Shown here piece after piece: positions 1 to 8,783 of a stretch of 64,000 nucleotides of DNA. The position numbers were made by a program, and so were the translations under genes. The notes beneath the pieces were generated by a model, which saw only the letters and a program-made list of their open reading frames with translations, did not search any database and was not told where the DNA came from. Source of the stretch: Fodinicola acaciae (lineage in GTDB: Bacteria > Actinomycetota > Actinomycetes > Mycobacteriales > HKI-0501); NCBI RefSeq assembly GCF_010993745.1, contig NZ_WOTN01000003.1, forward strand, positions 1,240,001-1,304,000, given 5' to 3'. Position 1 is the stretch's first letter; each line of letters begins with the position of its first letter.

Positions 1-1
1 C

Positions 2-946
2 GTCAACGCACGCGCGGCGTTCCGTCTCGCTCATGGCTGGAGTCAGCGAGAAGCGTCCGACCAGTGGAACGCTCGATGGCCGGCGGACCCCAAGACGCTC
101 AAGAACTTCTCGTACTGGGAGACGTGGCCGGCAGCATCCGGCTACGAGCCGTCGCTTGCCGTACTGACGCGTCTCGCCGAACTGTATGAATGCAGCGTTG
201 CCGATCTGCTCGTCGATGGCCCGGACTTCCGTGCCCGTGACTCGGTCAACAACGCTTATGAGAACCTAGCCGCTGTGCCCGCACTTTTGGATGGCCTCCA
301 AGGAGAATCGCGCGCCGACGACCAGGCCGGCTCTGCCGACCTTGCAAAGTGGGCACTGCGCCTTGAGGAGATGGACATGGCCGAGATAACCCAGACGGCA
401 GCCGTTTGGGCGCAACGCCTGGAGTCGACGGGAATTGACCGACGTGCGTTGTTGCTCAAGCTCGCCGCAGGAATCAGCGTCGCCGCCACAACACCAGCAC
501 TCGCGCCGGAGCCGGCTGCTGCCGCAACGGGCACCGGACAAAACCGCTACGAGGGAGTCTGGCTGAGCCGGTACGTCTACCACAGCTCAACCGCGACAGA
601 GGACCTGGTAGGCGAGCACTACGTCGTACTTCGCAGCGATGGAACGGATCTCATCGGCGAAAGCCTTCCCCACACGAGTGGTTCTAAGCTTCGCCTTGAG
701 CTGTCCGTCGACGGCCCTATCGTCAGCGGCACGTGGACAGAACACACCTCGCCGACCGGCCACTACAAAGGTGCTGTATACCACGGAACACTGCAAATGA
801 TGGTCGACCCATTGGGACGCAGCATGGAGGGCCAGTGGGTCGGTTTTGGCAAGAAATTCAAGGTAAATAACGGCGAGTGGTCGCTGACGTGGGTCGACGG
901 CAACCTAACGAAACGAGCCATACAGAAATACCACCTAGCCGTATAA
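2..946 (+). CDS. HTH-domain protein with secreted-like C-terminal region (5' truncated)
   Basis: The frame is open from the window edge, so the true start lies upstream; 314 residues are visible. The first ~75 residues read like an XRE-type helix-turn-helix (FRLAHGWSQREASDQW, then AVLTRLAELYECSVADLLVD). A middle stretch carries a hydrophobic segment after twin basic residues (GIDRRALLLKLAAGISVAAT), then an Ala/Pro linker. The last ~130 residues are Trp-, Gly- and Thr-rich and probably beta-structured. This architecture, a DNA-binding domain followed by an extracytoplasmic-looking domain, occurs in actinomycete proteins of unknown role. A function beyond DNA binding cannot be assigned. It converges on the PLP enzyme that ends 8 bases later. 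Confidence 0.75.
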   Translation, partial: VNARAAFRLAHGWSQREASDQWNARWPADPKTLKNFSYWETWPAASGYEPSLAVLTRLAELYECSVADLLVDGPDFRARDSVNNAYENLAAVPALLDGLQGESRADDQAGSADLAKWALRLEEMDMAEITQTAAVWAQRLESTGIDRRALLLKLAAGISVAATTPALAPEPAAAATGTGQNRYEGVWLSRYVYHSSTATEDLVGEHYVVLRSDGTDLIGESLPHTSGSKLRLELSVDGPIVSGTWTEHTSPTGHYKGAVYHGTLQMMVDPLGRSMEGQWVGFGKKFKVNNGEWSLTWVDGNLTKRAIQKYHLAV

Positions 947-953
947 CGTGGCC

Positions 954-1847
954 CTACAGTCCCGCGATAACTGCCACAACCGTGGACCCACGCACGAATC
1001 TCCCGCGCGCAGCGAGCGCAAACACGCCGTACATCATCTTGGCCTCGTAGATCCAATCAAGCCTGATCCCGTGGCGACGCTCAAAGTCATCGATGAAATC
1101 GTCCAACTCTGGAGTCCGCTTCGCGTAACCGCGGAAGTGGAATTCCGTTTCAATCGACCAATTTTGGGTAGCGTGTCCGAGTGCGGACCTCTGAAGTTGG
1201 ACCACATCATCCGTGAGGAAATCGCCGCCTTTCAGTGCAGAGAAACCAATCGCCTGTTGCGACGACTGTAGACCGGCGGCGATGCCGGCGAGTGTTCCGC
1301 CCGTACCCACTGAGCAGCAGATTACGTCAAAATCGCTGTCGATCTCGGCCGGCAACTCCGCACAGCCCTTGACCGCCAAGTCGTTACTGCCGCCTTCCGG
1401 CAGGAGGTAGAAGCGGCCGAATCGTTCATGGAGATCTTCGATGACGTTCGGTTCTGTCTTCTGCCGGTACGTCCTGCGATCGAGATAGGCCAGCTTCATG
1501 CCGTGATCAACGGCGAACTGTAACGCCGGATTCAACGGAAGGTGCTCCTCACCGCGAATGACGCCGACCGTGTCGAAGCCGAACAGTGCACCGGCCGCCG
1601 CAGTCGCGCGGATGTGGTTGGAGTACGCACCACCGAACGTCAGCAAGGACCGATAGCCGCCGGTCCGCGCAGCCTCGAGGTTGTACTTCAGCTTCCGCCA
1701 CTTGTTGCCGGGCAAGTCAGGATGAATCAGATCATCACGCTTGAGGAGGAGGCGTACGCCAGTGACCGTCATCCGGTCGTCGTTGATCTCCTCGACTGGC
1801 GACGGCATGCGTAGCCCCAGCTGCGTGACCACCTCATCACCGTCCAC
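954..1847 (-). CDS. PLP-dependent 1-aminocyclopropane-1-carboxylate deaminase / D-cysteine desulfhydrase family enzyme
   Basis: A fold-type II PLP enzyme of 297 residues, the usual size for this family. The expected Schiff-base lysine lies in GNKWRKLKYNL (about K49). FGGAYSNHIRA is the substrate-carboxylate loop and SVGTGGTLAGIAAGL the phosphate-binding glycine loop. I chose the GTG at 1847 because GGGAG lies 9 bases upstream; the frame stays open to 2036, but that extension looks non-coding. ACC deaminase and D-cysteine desulfhydrase cannot be separated by eye, so the substrate is uncertain. The enzyme would be cytosolic, releasing ammonia and an oxo-acid from an amino-acid substrate. Confidence 0.85.
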   Translation of the reverse strand: MDGDEVVTQLGLRMPSPVEEINDDRMTVTGVRLLLKRDDLIHPDLPGNKWRKLKYNLEAARTGGYRSLLTFGGAYSNHIRATAAAGALFGFDTVGVIRGEEHLPLNPALQFAVDHGMKLAYLDRRTYRQKTEPNVIEDLHERFGRFYLLPEGGSNDLAVKGCAELPAEIDSDFDVICCSVGTGGTLAGIAAGLQSSQQAIGFSALKGGDFLTDDVVQLQRSALGHATQNWSIETEFHFRGYAKRTPELDDFIDDFERRHGIRLDWIYEAKMMYGVFALAARGRFVRGSTVVAVIAGL

Positions 1848-1942
1848 AAGGCCATACTCCCACCAGTACGGCGACGACCTGGCACAACGCGGCCTGACAT
1901 CTCCGGACAGTCGGCCATACGTCGCCGTGTGAGGATAAGGAT

Positions 1943-2206
1943 ATGAACGGGAAGGCGACACACCCAGTGAGCGACCCAACCAGCGACCCTCCGAGCACAG
2001 GCCAGCCAGCCAGCGGCAACCGACCACCGCCACCATCTGCTGATCCGGAAGCCTGGGCGCACTGGACAGCGGTCAACGACCGGCGCGAGCCGATGACCGA
2101 GGATGAACTCGAGGCCGTCGAGACCATTCGACGCGACATCCACGCCAGCCAAAGACACCACGACTCGGCATCCAACGGACCGTCAGCCCCGAGCGCGAGC
2201 ACATAA
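1943..2206 (+). CDS. Small Pro/Ser-rich hypothetical protein
   Basis: An 87-residue frame, divergent from the PLP enzyme (96 bases between starts), with AGGA-type purines just upstream of ATG. The ends are low-complexity Pro/Ser/Ala. The middle (AHWTAVNDRREPMTEDELEA) is acidic, predicted helical and looks protein-like. There is no signal peptide or membrane segment. I do not recognise the family. It may be a real small actinomycete protein or a chance frame. Confidence 0.45.
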   Translation: MNGKATHPVSDPTSDPPSTGQPASGNRPPPPSADPEAWAHWTAVNDRREPMTEDELEAVETIRRDIHASQRHHDSASNGPSAPSAST

Positions 2207-2228
2207 CCCCAGATAACGAATAGGTCAC

Positions 2229-2305
2229 AAAACCCACCTCCGCACTGGGTTGGGTGGGGGCCAGTTTTGCCGTCGGGTACGACAGTTTCGCGCCGTAGCG
2301 GCTAT
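2229..2305 (-). repeat. 3'-end hairpin module, copy 1
   Basis: Read on the minus strand, just after the DUF885 stop codon, this shows the box CGCTACGGCGCGAAACTGTC (complement of 2281-2303) followed by a GC hairpin (CCCACC at 2233-2238 pairing with GGTGGG at 2253-2258). The same arrangement recurs behind other stop codons in the window. It may act as a terminator, though there is no U-tract. Confidence 0.7.
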
Positions 2306-2306
2306 C

Positions 2307-3905
2307 TCAGAGGCCGAGGAGCGTACGGAGGTGGCGCGGCGACGGGCTGCCGTGCGCGAGCATCGCGTCGTGCCACTCACGCGGTGAGGCGCCGGCCGGA
2401 CGCGCGGCGGCGATGGCGGCGACCTCGGTGTAGCCGACGAAGTAGGTGGAGAGCTGCGTCGAGGTGAGCAGCGTACGGTCCCACTTCTTCACCGCCTCGC
2501 TCTCCTCCTGGAAGCCGCGCCGCCGCATCAGGTCGAGCGCCGCGGCCTCGGCCATGTCACCGCAGTGCACCTCGTTGTCGATGATCGCGTTGATGATCAT
2601 GCGCAGCTGCATCTTGAGCTGCTGCATCCGCACCCGCGGCCCGCCGTAACCTGCCTCGGTCATCAGCTGCTCGGCGTAGACGGCCCAGCCCTCGACGAAC
2701 GTACCGCTGCCGCACAATGCGCGGGCACGCGTCGCGCTGCGGAAGCGGTTCGCGTGCGCGAGCTGCAGGTAGTGACCCGGCATCGCCTCGTGTACGGCGA
2801 GGTTTCTGACCATGTGGTTGTTGAGCTCGCGGTAGTACGACTCGACCAGCTCGGCCGACCAGCCGGCTGGTGTCGGCGAGACGGCCAGGAAGGTCGGAAC
2901 GGCCGCCTCCTCCAGCGGTCCCGGCGCGTCGCAGTAGGCGCCGGCGACACCGCGGGCGAACTCCGGCATGACCAGGATCTGGTACGGATCGTCGTACACG
3001 GTGACCAGGTCGTTGTCCCGTACGAAGCGGGTCGTCTCGACCATCACCCGCTCGAACTCCGGCACGATCGTCCGGTCGTCCGGCCGGTCGTTGGCCAGCT
3101 CGTCCAGCGCCGCCTTCGGGTCCGGCCGGCCGGTGAGCTGGCCGGCCACCTCGGCAATCTCCGCGGAGATCAGGTCGAGCCGGTCACGCGCCGCGGCCAG
3201 CACCTCGGCGGCGGTCAGCGGTGAGTCGAGCGTGTGCCAGAGCTTCGCCTCCCACAGCCGGTCGCCGAGCCGCGGCGAGCGTCCCGGCCGGTCGGCCAGC
3301 CGTTGCAGCGTCTCGCGGTGCCGCTCGATGGCCTGCAGGGCGTCCGCGATCGGCACGTCGGCCTTGTTTGGCAGGCCGGCCTGGGCGGCCAGCCGGGGCA
3401 CCTCGTCCTGCACCAGGCCGGCCATGCCGTTCCACTGGGCCAGCGCGGTCGTGACGTGGATGCGCGGACAGTCGGCGAGCGTACGGTCGGCGGTGGCCAG
3501 CGCGTCCGGCAGGTCCTCCAGCCGCGAGATGACCGCGGCGAGGCGCTGGTCGGCCGGTGCGCTCGGCCGCAGCAGCAGGCTGTTGAGCAGGAAACCGGGG
3601 ATGTGCACCAGCGGGTTCCACTCGTGCTCGCGCAGCTCGGTGAGCGCGAACAGCTGTCTGTCCACAGTGGACTGGAGTTGCTCCAGGTCGACCGCGTCCT
3701 GTGGCCCCAGGCCGTCAGCGTCGATCTCGCTGAGCGCGTGCGAATCCTCCTTGAGACGGGCCACGCGGCCGCGTACGGCGTCGTCGGAGTAGTCCGGCAG
3801 CCGGTGGTCGGCGCGGTGGTCGCCGGCCCACAGCGCGGTCGTGGGGTCGGAGTCGAGAAGGTCGTCCACGACGCGTTCGACGGTGGCGACGAAATCCTGC
3901 GGCAT
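2307..3905 (-). CDS. DUF885 family putative metallopeptidase
   Basis: A 532-residue protein of the DUF885 family, which is related to zinc-dependent peptidases. The signature HEAMPGHYLQ begins at about residue 372 and gives the HExxxGH zinc-ligand pattern; downstream are FVEGWAVYAEQLM and a helix-rich C-terminus, as in the family. No signal peptide is visible, so it is probably cytosolic. I start it at the ATG at 3905, where family similarity begins (MPQDFVATVERVVDDLL). The frame stays open far upstream, but there it only translates an intergenic repeat block. The natural substrate is unknown. Confidence 0.88.
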   Translation of the reverse strand: MPQDFVATVERVVDDLLDSDPTTALWAGDHRADHRLPDYSDDAVRGRVARLKEDSHALSEIDADGLGPQDAVDLEQLQSTVDRQLFALTELREHEWNPLVHIPGFLLNSLLLRPSAPADQRLAAVISRLEDLPDALATADRTLADCPRIHVTTALAQWNGMAGLVQDEVPRLAAQAGLPNKADVPIADALQAIERHRETLQRLADRPGRSPRLGDRLWEAKLWHTLDSPLTAAEVLAAARDRLDLISAEIAEVAGQLTGRPDPKAALDELANDRPDDRTIVPEFERVMVETTRFVRDNDLVTVYDDPYQILVMPEFARGVAGAYCDAPGPLEEAAVPTFLAVSPTPAGWSAELVESYYRELNNHMVRNLAVHEAMPGHYLQLAHANRFRSATRARALCGSGTFVEGWAVYAEQLMTEAGYGGPRVRMQQLKMQLRMIINAIIDNEVHCGDMAEAAALDLMRRRGFQEESEAVKKWDRTLLTSTQLSTYFVGYTEVAAIAAARPAGASPREWHDAMLAHGSPSPRHLRTLLGL

Positions 3906-3979
3906 GTTGTCGACGCTACCTGGCCGCGCTTGCCGCGGACTGTCAGCAGGCTGGCGGCCGGGAGCGGGGTCCGGGTCTG

Positions 3980-4210
3980 GTCGCATGGACCCCTTGCGTG
4001 CGTTGGATGGCCGCATGGCCACCATGCGTGCGCTGAACGGCCGCATGGACCCCTCGCGTGCGTCCCCGGTCGCATGGCCACCATGCGTGCATCCCGGTCG
4101 CATGGCCCCCTCGCGTGCATCCCGGTCGCATGGCCCCCTCGCGTGCGTCGGATGCGCGCATGGCCACCATGCGTGCGCTGAACGGCCGCATGGACGCCAT
4201 GCGTGCATCG
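3980..4210 (+). repeat. Tandem array of eight ~28-31 bp palindromic units
   Basis: About eight imperfect units follow one another. Each has the form (T/C)CGCATGG, a variable CCACCAT or ACCCCTC core, then GCGTGC(G/A), and a short spacer such as TCCCGG or CTGAACGG. Where the core is CCACCAT the unit contains a palindrome (GCATGG-cca-CCATGC). The block lies between the DUF885 start and the mazG end, both minus-strand genes. Its open frames encode only repetitive Met/Arg/Pro peptides and are not credible genes. Single copies occur near 8759 and 9586. Confidence 0.85.
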
Positions 4211-4222
4211 GCGCGCGAAACC

Positions 4223-4334
4223 AAGATCAACTTTTCTACTTATGTAAGGTGCCACGCGAACCCACCCCCCGCCCGATCTGGGTGGGGGCCCAGATTGGCA
4301 GGGGGGTACGACAGTTTCGCGCCGTAGCGGGTAG
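4223..4334 (-). repeat. 3'-end hairpin module, copy 2 (most complete)
   Basis: It starts 1 base after the mazG stop. It contains the box matching GACAGTTTCGCGCCGTAGCG (4310-4329), a hairpin with a 9-bp stem and 5-base loop (CCCCCGCCC 4266-4274, GATCT, GGGTGGGGG 4280-4288, one G-T pair), and an outer AAGATCAACTTTT segment. It is nearly identical to the copy at 13072-13166, so the sequence has spread or is conserved as a unit. It may terminate mazG transcription. Confidence 0.75.
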
Positions 4335-4335
4335 T

Positions 4336-5244
4336 TCAGCCGGCGGCTTCGGCGGCGCGTACGGCGGTGGCGTACGCGAGGACGGTCGAGCGGAGTGCGC
4401 CTTCGGGATCCTCACCGGCTGCGCGTGCCTCGGCGACCAGCGCGAGCAAGCGGCCGCCGAGCGTCGACGGGTCCGGCAGCGGCACGGCCACACCGGCGCG
4501 GGCGGCGCGCGAGAGGACCTTGGCGGCGAGCGCCAGCGCCGGCTGCGTACGCGCGATGCCGTCCATCGACGACTCGCGCGACTTCTCGCGGCGCTTGATC
4601 TGTTCCCAGTTCTCGTGCACCTCGGCCGCGCCGGAGACCGCCGTCGCCGCGAACACGTGCGGATGCCGGTTGACCAGCTTGTCGACCAGTCCGGCGGCCA
4701 CGTCGTCGATCGACCAGCGCGACCCGGCCGGCCGCTCCTCGGCCAGCCGAGCGTGGAAGGCGACCTGCAGCAACACGTCGCCGAGCTCCTCGCGCAGCGC
4801 GTCGAGGTCGCCGTCGGCGAGCGCGTCGTATGCCTCGTAGGTCTCCTCCAGCAGATACGGCATCAGCGACTCGTGCGTCTGCTCGGCGTCCCACGGACAG
4901 CCGCCCGGCGACCGCAGCCGGTCCATCACCGCGACCACGTCCAGCAGCCGGCCGCCGGGCGGGTCCCAGCTGCCGGCCATTCGCTCGACGATGACCCCGG
5001 CGTCGACGGCCGGCTCCTCGCCACCGTCGACCAGCCACACCGCCGCGCCGGCCTCCTTGGCGATGCCGGCGGCGTCCTCGGCGGCCGCCAGCCGCACCTC
5101 GTAGCCGGCCTCGCGTACCGCGGTGACCAGCGCGGACTCTGCCGCCGCCAGCACGGTCGCGGAGCCGATCAGCCGCCACGCGGGGCCGCTGAGCAGGCCG
5201 GCCGGCAGCCGTGGCGAGGTGGTCAGCAGGGTGAGTACGGCCAT
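4336..5244 (-). CDS. mazG: Nucleoside triphosphate pyrophosphohydrolase MazG
   Basis: A 302-residue protein. The MazG core starts near residue 110 with LRSPGGCPWDAEQTHESL, followed by LLEETYEAYDAL and LREELGDVLLQVAFHA, which supply the acidic metal-binding residues. KLVNRHPHVF and NWEQIKRREK are typical of actinobacterial and E. coli-type MazG. The N-terminal ~100 residues form an extra, less conserved domain often seen in actinomycetes. The family hydrolyses (d)NTPs to monophosphate and pyrophosphate. The ATG at 5244 lies 4 bases downstream of the lipoprotein gene stop, so the two are probably co-transcribed. Confidence 0.93.
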   Translation of the reverse strand: MAVLTLLTTSPRLPAGLLSGPAWRLIGSATVLAAAESALVTAVREAGYEVRLAAAEDAAGIAKEAGAAVWLVDGGEEPAVDAGVIVERMAGSWDPPGGRLLDVVAVMDRLRSPGGCPWDAEQTHESLMPYLLEETYEAYDALADGDLDALREELGDVLLQVAFHARLAEERPAGSRWSIDDVAAGLVDKLVNRHPHVFAATAVSGAAEVHENWEQIKRREKSRESSMDGIARTQPALALAAKVLSRAARAGVAVPLPDPSTLGGRLLALVAEARAAGEDPEGALRSTVLAYATAVRAAEAAG

Positions 5245-5248
5245 CGGC

Positions 5249-5875
5249 TCAGCTGGCCGGCGCCGTGGTCGCCGGGCGAATCCACGGCTCGGTCGCCGGC
5301 GCCGCCGCGCCAGGCGGATAGACGGCCAGGTTGTGTGGGCTGAACGCGCCATACGCCGGGTTGACGTTGACCGGGTTGGCGGCGAGCACCGGCCGTATCC
5401 GGTCGGTGATCCGCGTGTTCATCTCGGCGCTGGTGACCGGGTCGAAGACACGGAGGCCGTTGACGTCGAAGCGCGGGTCAAGGTGGTGCGAGATCGCGCC
5501 GAACACCAGGTTGGCCTCGGCCAGCAGAGCGACCGGCAGGCCGTTGCTGCGCGCGCTGGCCACGTTCGCCGGATCGCCGGTCGCCGCCGCCAGCGCCGCG
5601 GGATCGATGTGCAGGCCGAGCCGCGCGGCCAGCAACTCCATCAGCCGGTTGCGGACGATCGTCGTCACGATCGACGCGCGAAGGACATCGCGCGAGTAGG
5701 TGCCGCCGCCGGCCGCTGTCACGTCGTCGACGTACGTGTCGACCTCCGACGCGCTGACCCGGTAGTCACCGACCACCACCGCCGCGCCGAACCGGTTCTG
5801 GCAACCGGCCGCGCCCGCCACCGCGAGCACCGCCAGCACCGTTGCCACCACGGCCACCAGCCGCCTGCCGCGCAT
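5249..5875 (-). CDS. SurA N-terminal-like lipoprotein (putative periplasmic chaperone)
   Basis: A 208-residue protein with a lipoprotein signal: a basic start (MRGRR), a long hydrophobic run and a lipobox ending VAGAAGC. The mature part resembles the N-terminal helical domain of SurA/PrsA-type chaperones (RVSASEVDTYVDDV, IVTTIVRNRLMELLAA). No parvulin isomerase domain follows. GGAGG 9 bases before the ATG at 5875 fixes the start. Actinomycetes often place such a gene beside mazG and mfd; here it is directly upstream of mazG, while mfd is 15 kb away. It is likely anchored outside the membrane; its clients are unknown. Confidence 0.82.
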   Translation of the reverse strand: MRGRRLVAVVATVLAVLAVAGAAGCQNRFGAAVVVGDYRVSASEVDTYVDDVTAAGGGTYSRDVLRASIVTTIVRNRLMELLAARLGLHIDPAALAAATGDPANVASARSNGLPVALLAEANLVFGAISHHLDPRFDVNGLRVFDPVTSAEMNTRITDRIRPVLAANPVNVNPAYGAFSPHNLAVYPPGAAAPATEPWIRPATTAPAS

Positions 5876-6016
5876 GTCCCATTGCCTCCGGAAAAGGGGT
5901 GACCGACTCCGGCCCAGAGTCCCACAACCCCATCGTCCGCTGCCTGACCAGCCCCACGCCTCTGCCTCTTTGGCGAAGATCACCACGCGCCGCCGCCGGG
6001 GTCATACCGTCATGAA

Positions 6017-6055
6017 CGTGACGTTCGCGGCGGCCGTACGACCGGAAACGTCACG
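6017..6055. promoter_or_regulatory. Inverted repeat in divergent promoter region
   Basis: CGTGACGTT (6017-6025) and its exact complement AACGTCACG (6047-6055) are separated by 21 bases. They lie between the divergently transcribed lipoprotein and kinase-fusion genes (5876-6142, 267 bases with no gene). This could be an operator or a hairpin in the kinase leader; no regulator can be named. Confidence 0.4.
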
Positions 6056-6142
6056 CTCGTGAGCGCTCGTCTGATTCAACCGAACAGACCTAATTCCGTC
6101 CCGGCGTTACACGACGAGACAGGACGTGCCAACCTGTGAGGT

Positions 6143-8626
6143 GTGTTGGAGCCGGGATCCCGATTCGCCGCGTACGAGGTGCTGGACCGCCTCGCCGTCG
6201 GCGGCATGGGTGAGGTCTACCGGGCCAAGCACCGGCTGCTGGACCGGATCGACGCGCTGAAGGTCCTGCGCCCGCACCTCGCCTCCGACGAGGCGTTCCG
6301 CCGCCGGTTCCTGCGTGAGGCGCTGTCCGCGGCGCGGCTGCGGCATCCGCACATCGTCACCGTCTACACCGCCGACGAGGTCGACGACCAGCTCTATCTC
6401 GCGATGGAGTACATCGAAGGCGCCGACCTCGGCACCGTGCTGCACAACGACGGCCCGATGGACCCCGACCGAGTCGTACGGCTGCTCGCCGAGACCGCCG
6501 AGGCGCTGGACTCGGCGCACTCGCTCGGCATGGCACACCGCGACGTGAAACCCGGCAACGTGCTGATCGAGGACCCCGGCGCGAGCGGCGAGAAGGCCTA
6601 CCTGGTGGACTTCGGCCTCACCAAGGCGCACTCGGTCGAGGACCAGCAGATCACCGCGACCGGCCAGGTGCTCGGCTCGCTCGCGTACATCGCGCCGGAG
6701 CAGATCGACGGCGTCGACAAGGGCGGCAGCGTCGACCAGTACGCGCTGGCCTGCGTGGCGTTCGAGGTGCTCACCGGCCGGATCCCGTTCGTACGCGAAA
6801 ACCCGGTCGCGTCGATCTCCGCGCATCTCACCGCACCGCCGCCGGAGGTCACCGAGCTGCGCGGCGACCTGCCGCGCGCGATGAACGCGGTGATCATCCG
6901 CGGGATGGCGAAGAAGCTCGAGGACCGCTATCCGACCTGCGCCGACTTCGTACAGGCGCTCTCCGAGGCACTGCACCCGCCAGCGCACAAACCCGCGCCC
7001 CCGCAGGCCGGCGCGCCCTCAGCGCCACCCGCAGCGCCGCCTTCTGCACCGCTGTCCGCTCCTCCGGCCGCGCCGTTCTCGGCCCCACCGGCCGGTCAGC
7101 CGCCGCGGCCACAGTCAGGGCCACAGTCAGGGCCACAGTCAGGCCCGCCGCAGGCTCCGGCCGCGCCGGTCGGTCCAGGTGGGCTGCCATACCAGCAGCC
7201 GGGTCCCGGCGTGCCGCAGCGACCCCCTGGCGTGCCGCAGAGCGGACCGGTGTATCCGCAGCAGCAACAACCACCGCGCTATCCGCAGGGTCCGCAGGGT
7301 CCGGCGCCGTCGTACGGTCCGCCGCCGGGACAGCGGCCGCCGCCGTCACAGTCCGGTGGCATCCCGAGCCGTACGCCTGTGCCGCAGGGTTACGGACCGC
7401 CGGCCGCCTACCAGAACGCGCCGCGGCAGGCGCCGCCGCCGCAGGCACCGCAGAGCCGTCCGCTGCCCGGCCGGCCGGCGCCGCAGCCTGGTTATGGACC
7501 GCCACAGCCGGGCTTTCGGCAGCAGCAACAGCCACCGCCGAGCTTCGGTGGCGCCAGCCAGCCGCAGAACGACTCGCTGTCGATCGTCGTCGTCGGCGGT
7601 CCGGCCAGCGGCCAGGTGCTGCCACTGCCGCTCGGTGAGTCGGTGGTCGGCAACAGCGGTCCGCTCGCGATCGAGGACGACGCGCTCGACGCGCAGCACG
7701 TACGTTTTCGGGTGAACGGCTGGAACGTCACCGCCGAGCCGGTCGGCAGCGCGTCGGCGCGGCTGGACGGTACGCCGCTGACCGGACCCCGGCCCGTGCA
7801 GCCGACGCAGATCATCGACGCCGGCTCGTCGCTGCTGGAGGTGCGGCCAAGCGACCGGCTGAGCCGCGCGAGCGCCGACCTGGCGCTGCCGGACCCGGTG
7901 TCGATCATGGCCTCGATCACCCGGCCCGGGTCGCCGCTGCGGCGCGGTCCGCAGCATCCGCTGACGCTGCTGACGCGTGTCGGCTGGCGCCCGGAGCGGC
8001 CACCGCGGGTGATGGCGATGCCGCTGGGCGAGACCACCGGCGGCGCGATCCGTGGTGAGCCCGAGCGTGCGACCGCGCTGGTCCGGTGGGTGATCGGCCA
8101 GGCCGCCGGTCTGCACGACCCGCGCGACCTGTGCCTGGCGGCCGCGCTCACGCCGGTCGGACCGGAGCGCTGGTCGTGGGTCCGCGCGCTGCCACACGCC
8201 CGTCCGAGCACCGCGCCGCTGCAGGGCCCGCACGTGGCCGCCGACAGCGAGGCCGCCGCCGACCTGGTCAACCGCCTGCTGACCGTGCTGGAGCGCCGCC
8301 GGGTCGCCGCCGCCGGCGGCCAACAGCAGCAGCACATCGCCAAGCATCCGCGGGTGCTGGCCATCCTGGACGACAGCGCCGACAGCCCCAAGGCCGACGA
8401 GCTGACCGCGCACGGTCCGGCGCTGGGCATCCACGTGCTGCGCGTCCTCGGCCCGCACCGCCGCGTGCCGCGGACCTGCGGCTATTGCATCGACATCCGC
8501 GGACCGGGTCCGGCCGCGCTGGTCGTACACGCCGGCACGCCAGGCGCGTCGCTGGCCGGCACCGCGGACGGCGTCGACGCCGGCTGGGTCCGCAACCTCG
8601 CCGAGCACCTGGAGGTCCTGGACTGA
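6143..8626 (+). CDS. Ser/Thr protein kinase fused to FHA-like and EccC-like segments
   Basis: 827 residues, GTG start. Residues 10-280 are a PknB-type kinase: glycine loop VGGMGEVYRAKH, K40 in DALKVL, HRDVKPGN at 132-139, DFG at 156-158 and APE at 184-186, so catalysis is expected. A Pro/Gln-rich linker covers ~280-475. An FHA-like beta domain follows (LSIVVVGGPASGQVLPLPLG). The C-terminal ~230 residues resemble the segment before the ATPase domains of FtsK/EccC type VII secretion proteins (GPERWSWVRALPHAR; DGVDAGWVRNLAEHL). No Walker ATPase is present and no membrane segment is seen. It may be a cytosolic kinase scaffold for phospho-regulation; the EccC link is inferred from motifs. Confidence 0.88.
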   Translation: MLEPGSRFAAYEVLDRLAVGGMGEVYRAKHRLLDRIDALKVLRPHLASDEAFRRRFLREALSAARLRHPHIVTVYTADEVDDQLYLAMEYIEGADLGTVLHNDGPMDPDRVVRLLAETAEALDSAHSLGMAHRDVKPGNVLIEDPGASGEKAYLVDFGLTKAHSVEDQQITATGQVLGSLAYIAPEQIDGVDKGGSVDQYALACVAFEVLTGRIPFVRENPVASISAHLTAPPPEVTELRGDLPRAMNAVIIRGMAKKLEDRYPTCADFVQALSEALHPPAHKPAPPQAGAPSAPPAAPPSAPLSAPPAAPFSAPPAGQPPRPQSGPQSGPQSGPPQAPAAPVGPGGLPYQQPGPGVPQRPPGVPQSGPVYPQQQQPPRYPQGPQGPAPSYGPPPGQRPPPSQSGGIPSRTPVPQGYGPPAAYQNAPRQAPPPQAPQSRPLPGRPAPQPGYGPPQPGFRQQQQPPPSFGGASQPQNDSLSIVVVGGPASGQVLPLPLGESVVGNSGPLAIEDDALDAQHVRFRVNGWNVTAEPVGSASARLDGTPLTGPRPVQPTQIIDAGSSLLEVRPSDRLSRASADLALPDPVSIMASITRPGSPLRRGPQHPLTLLTRVGWRPERPPRVMAMPLGETTGGAIRGEPERATALVRWVIGQAAGLHDPRDLCLAAALTPVGPERWSWVRALPHARPSTAPLQGPHVAADSEAAADLVNRLLTVLERRRVAAAGGQQQQHIAKHPRVLAILDDSADSPKADELTAHGPALGIHVLRVLGPHRRVPRTCGYCIDIRGPGPAALVVHAGTPGASLAGTADGVDAGWVRNLAEHLEVLD

Positions 8627-8758
8627 TCCCGCCTCTGCCGCGTCTCCGCGTCTGAGAGCGGCCTGAATCCGCCGTCGGATGCGGGGACATCCCGCATCGA
8701 ACGGCCGGCTTTAGCGCGATTTCCCCACAATCGACGACCCGGCGGCCTCCGTGCGATG

Positions 8759-8783
8759 TTCGCATGGCCACCATGCGTGCGTT
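8759..8783 (+). repeat. Left copy of 24-bp inverted repeat (palindrome family)
   Basis: TCGCATGGCCACCATGCGTG plus CGTT matches the complement of 9586-9610 over 24 of 25 bases. It belongs to the same palindrome family as the tandem block at 3980-4210. The inner part can fold as GCATGG-cca-CCATGC. Confidence 0.8.

Noticed and set aside
3906-4208. N-terminal extension of the DUF885 protein
   Set aside because: The extra ~100 codons translate intergenic palindromes into Met/Arg/Pro repeats and are unlike the family.
3980-4210. CRISPR-like array of regular ~30-bp repeats
   Set aside because: Units follow directly with no unique spacers of constant length, repeats vary internally, and no cas genes are present.
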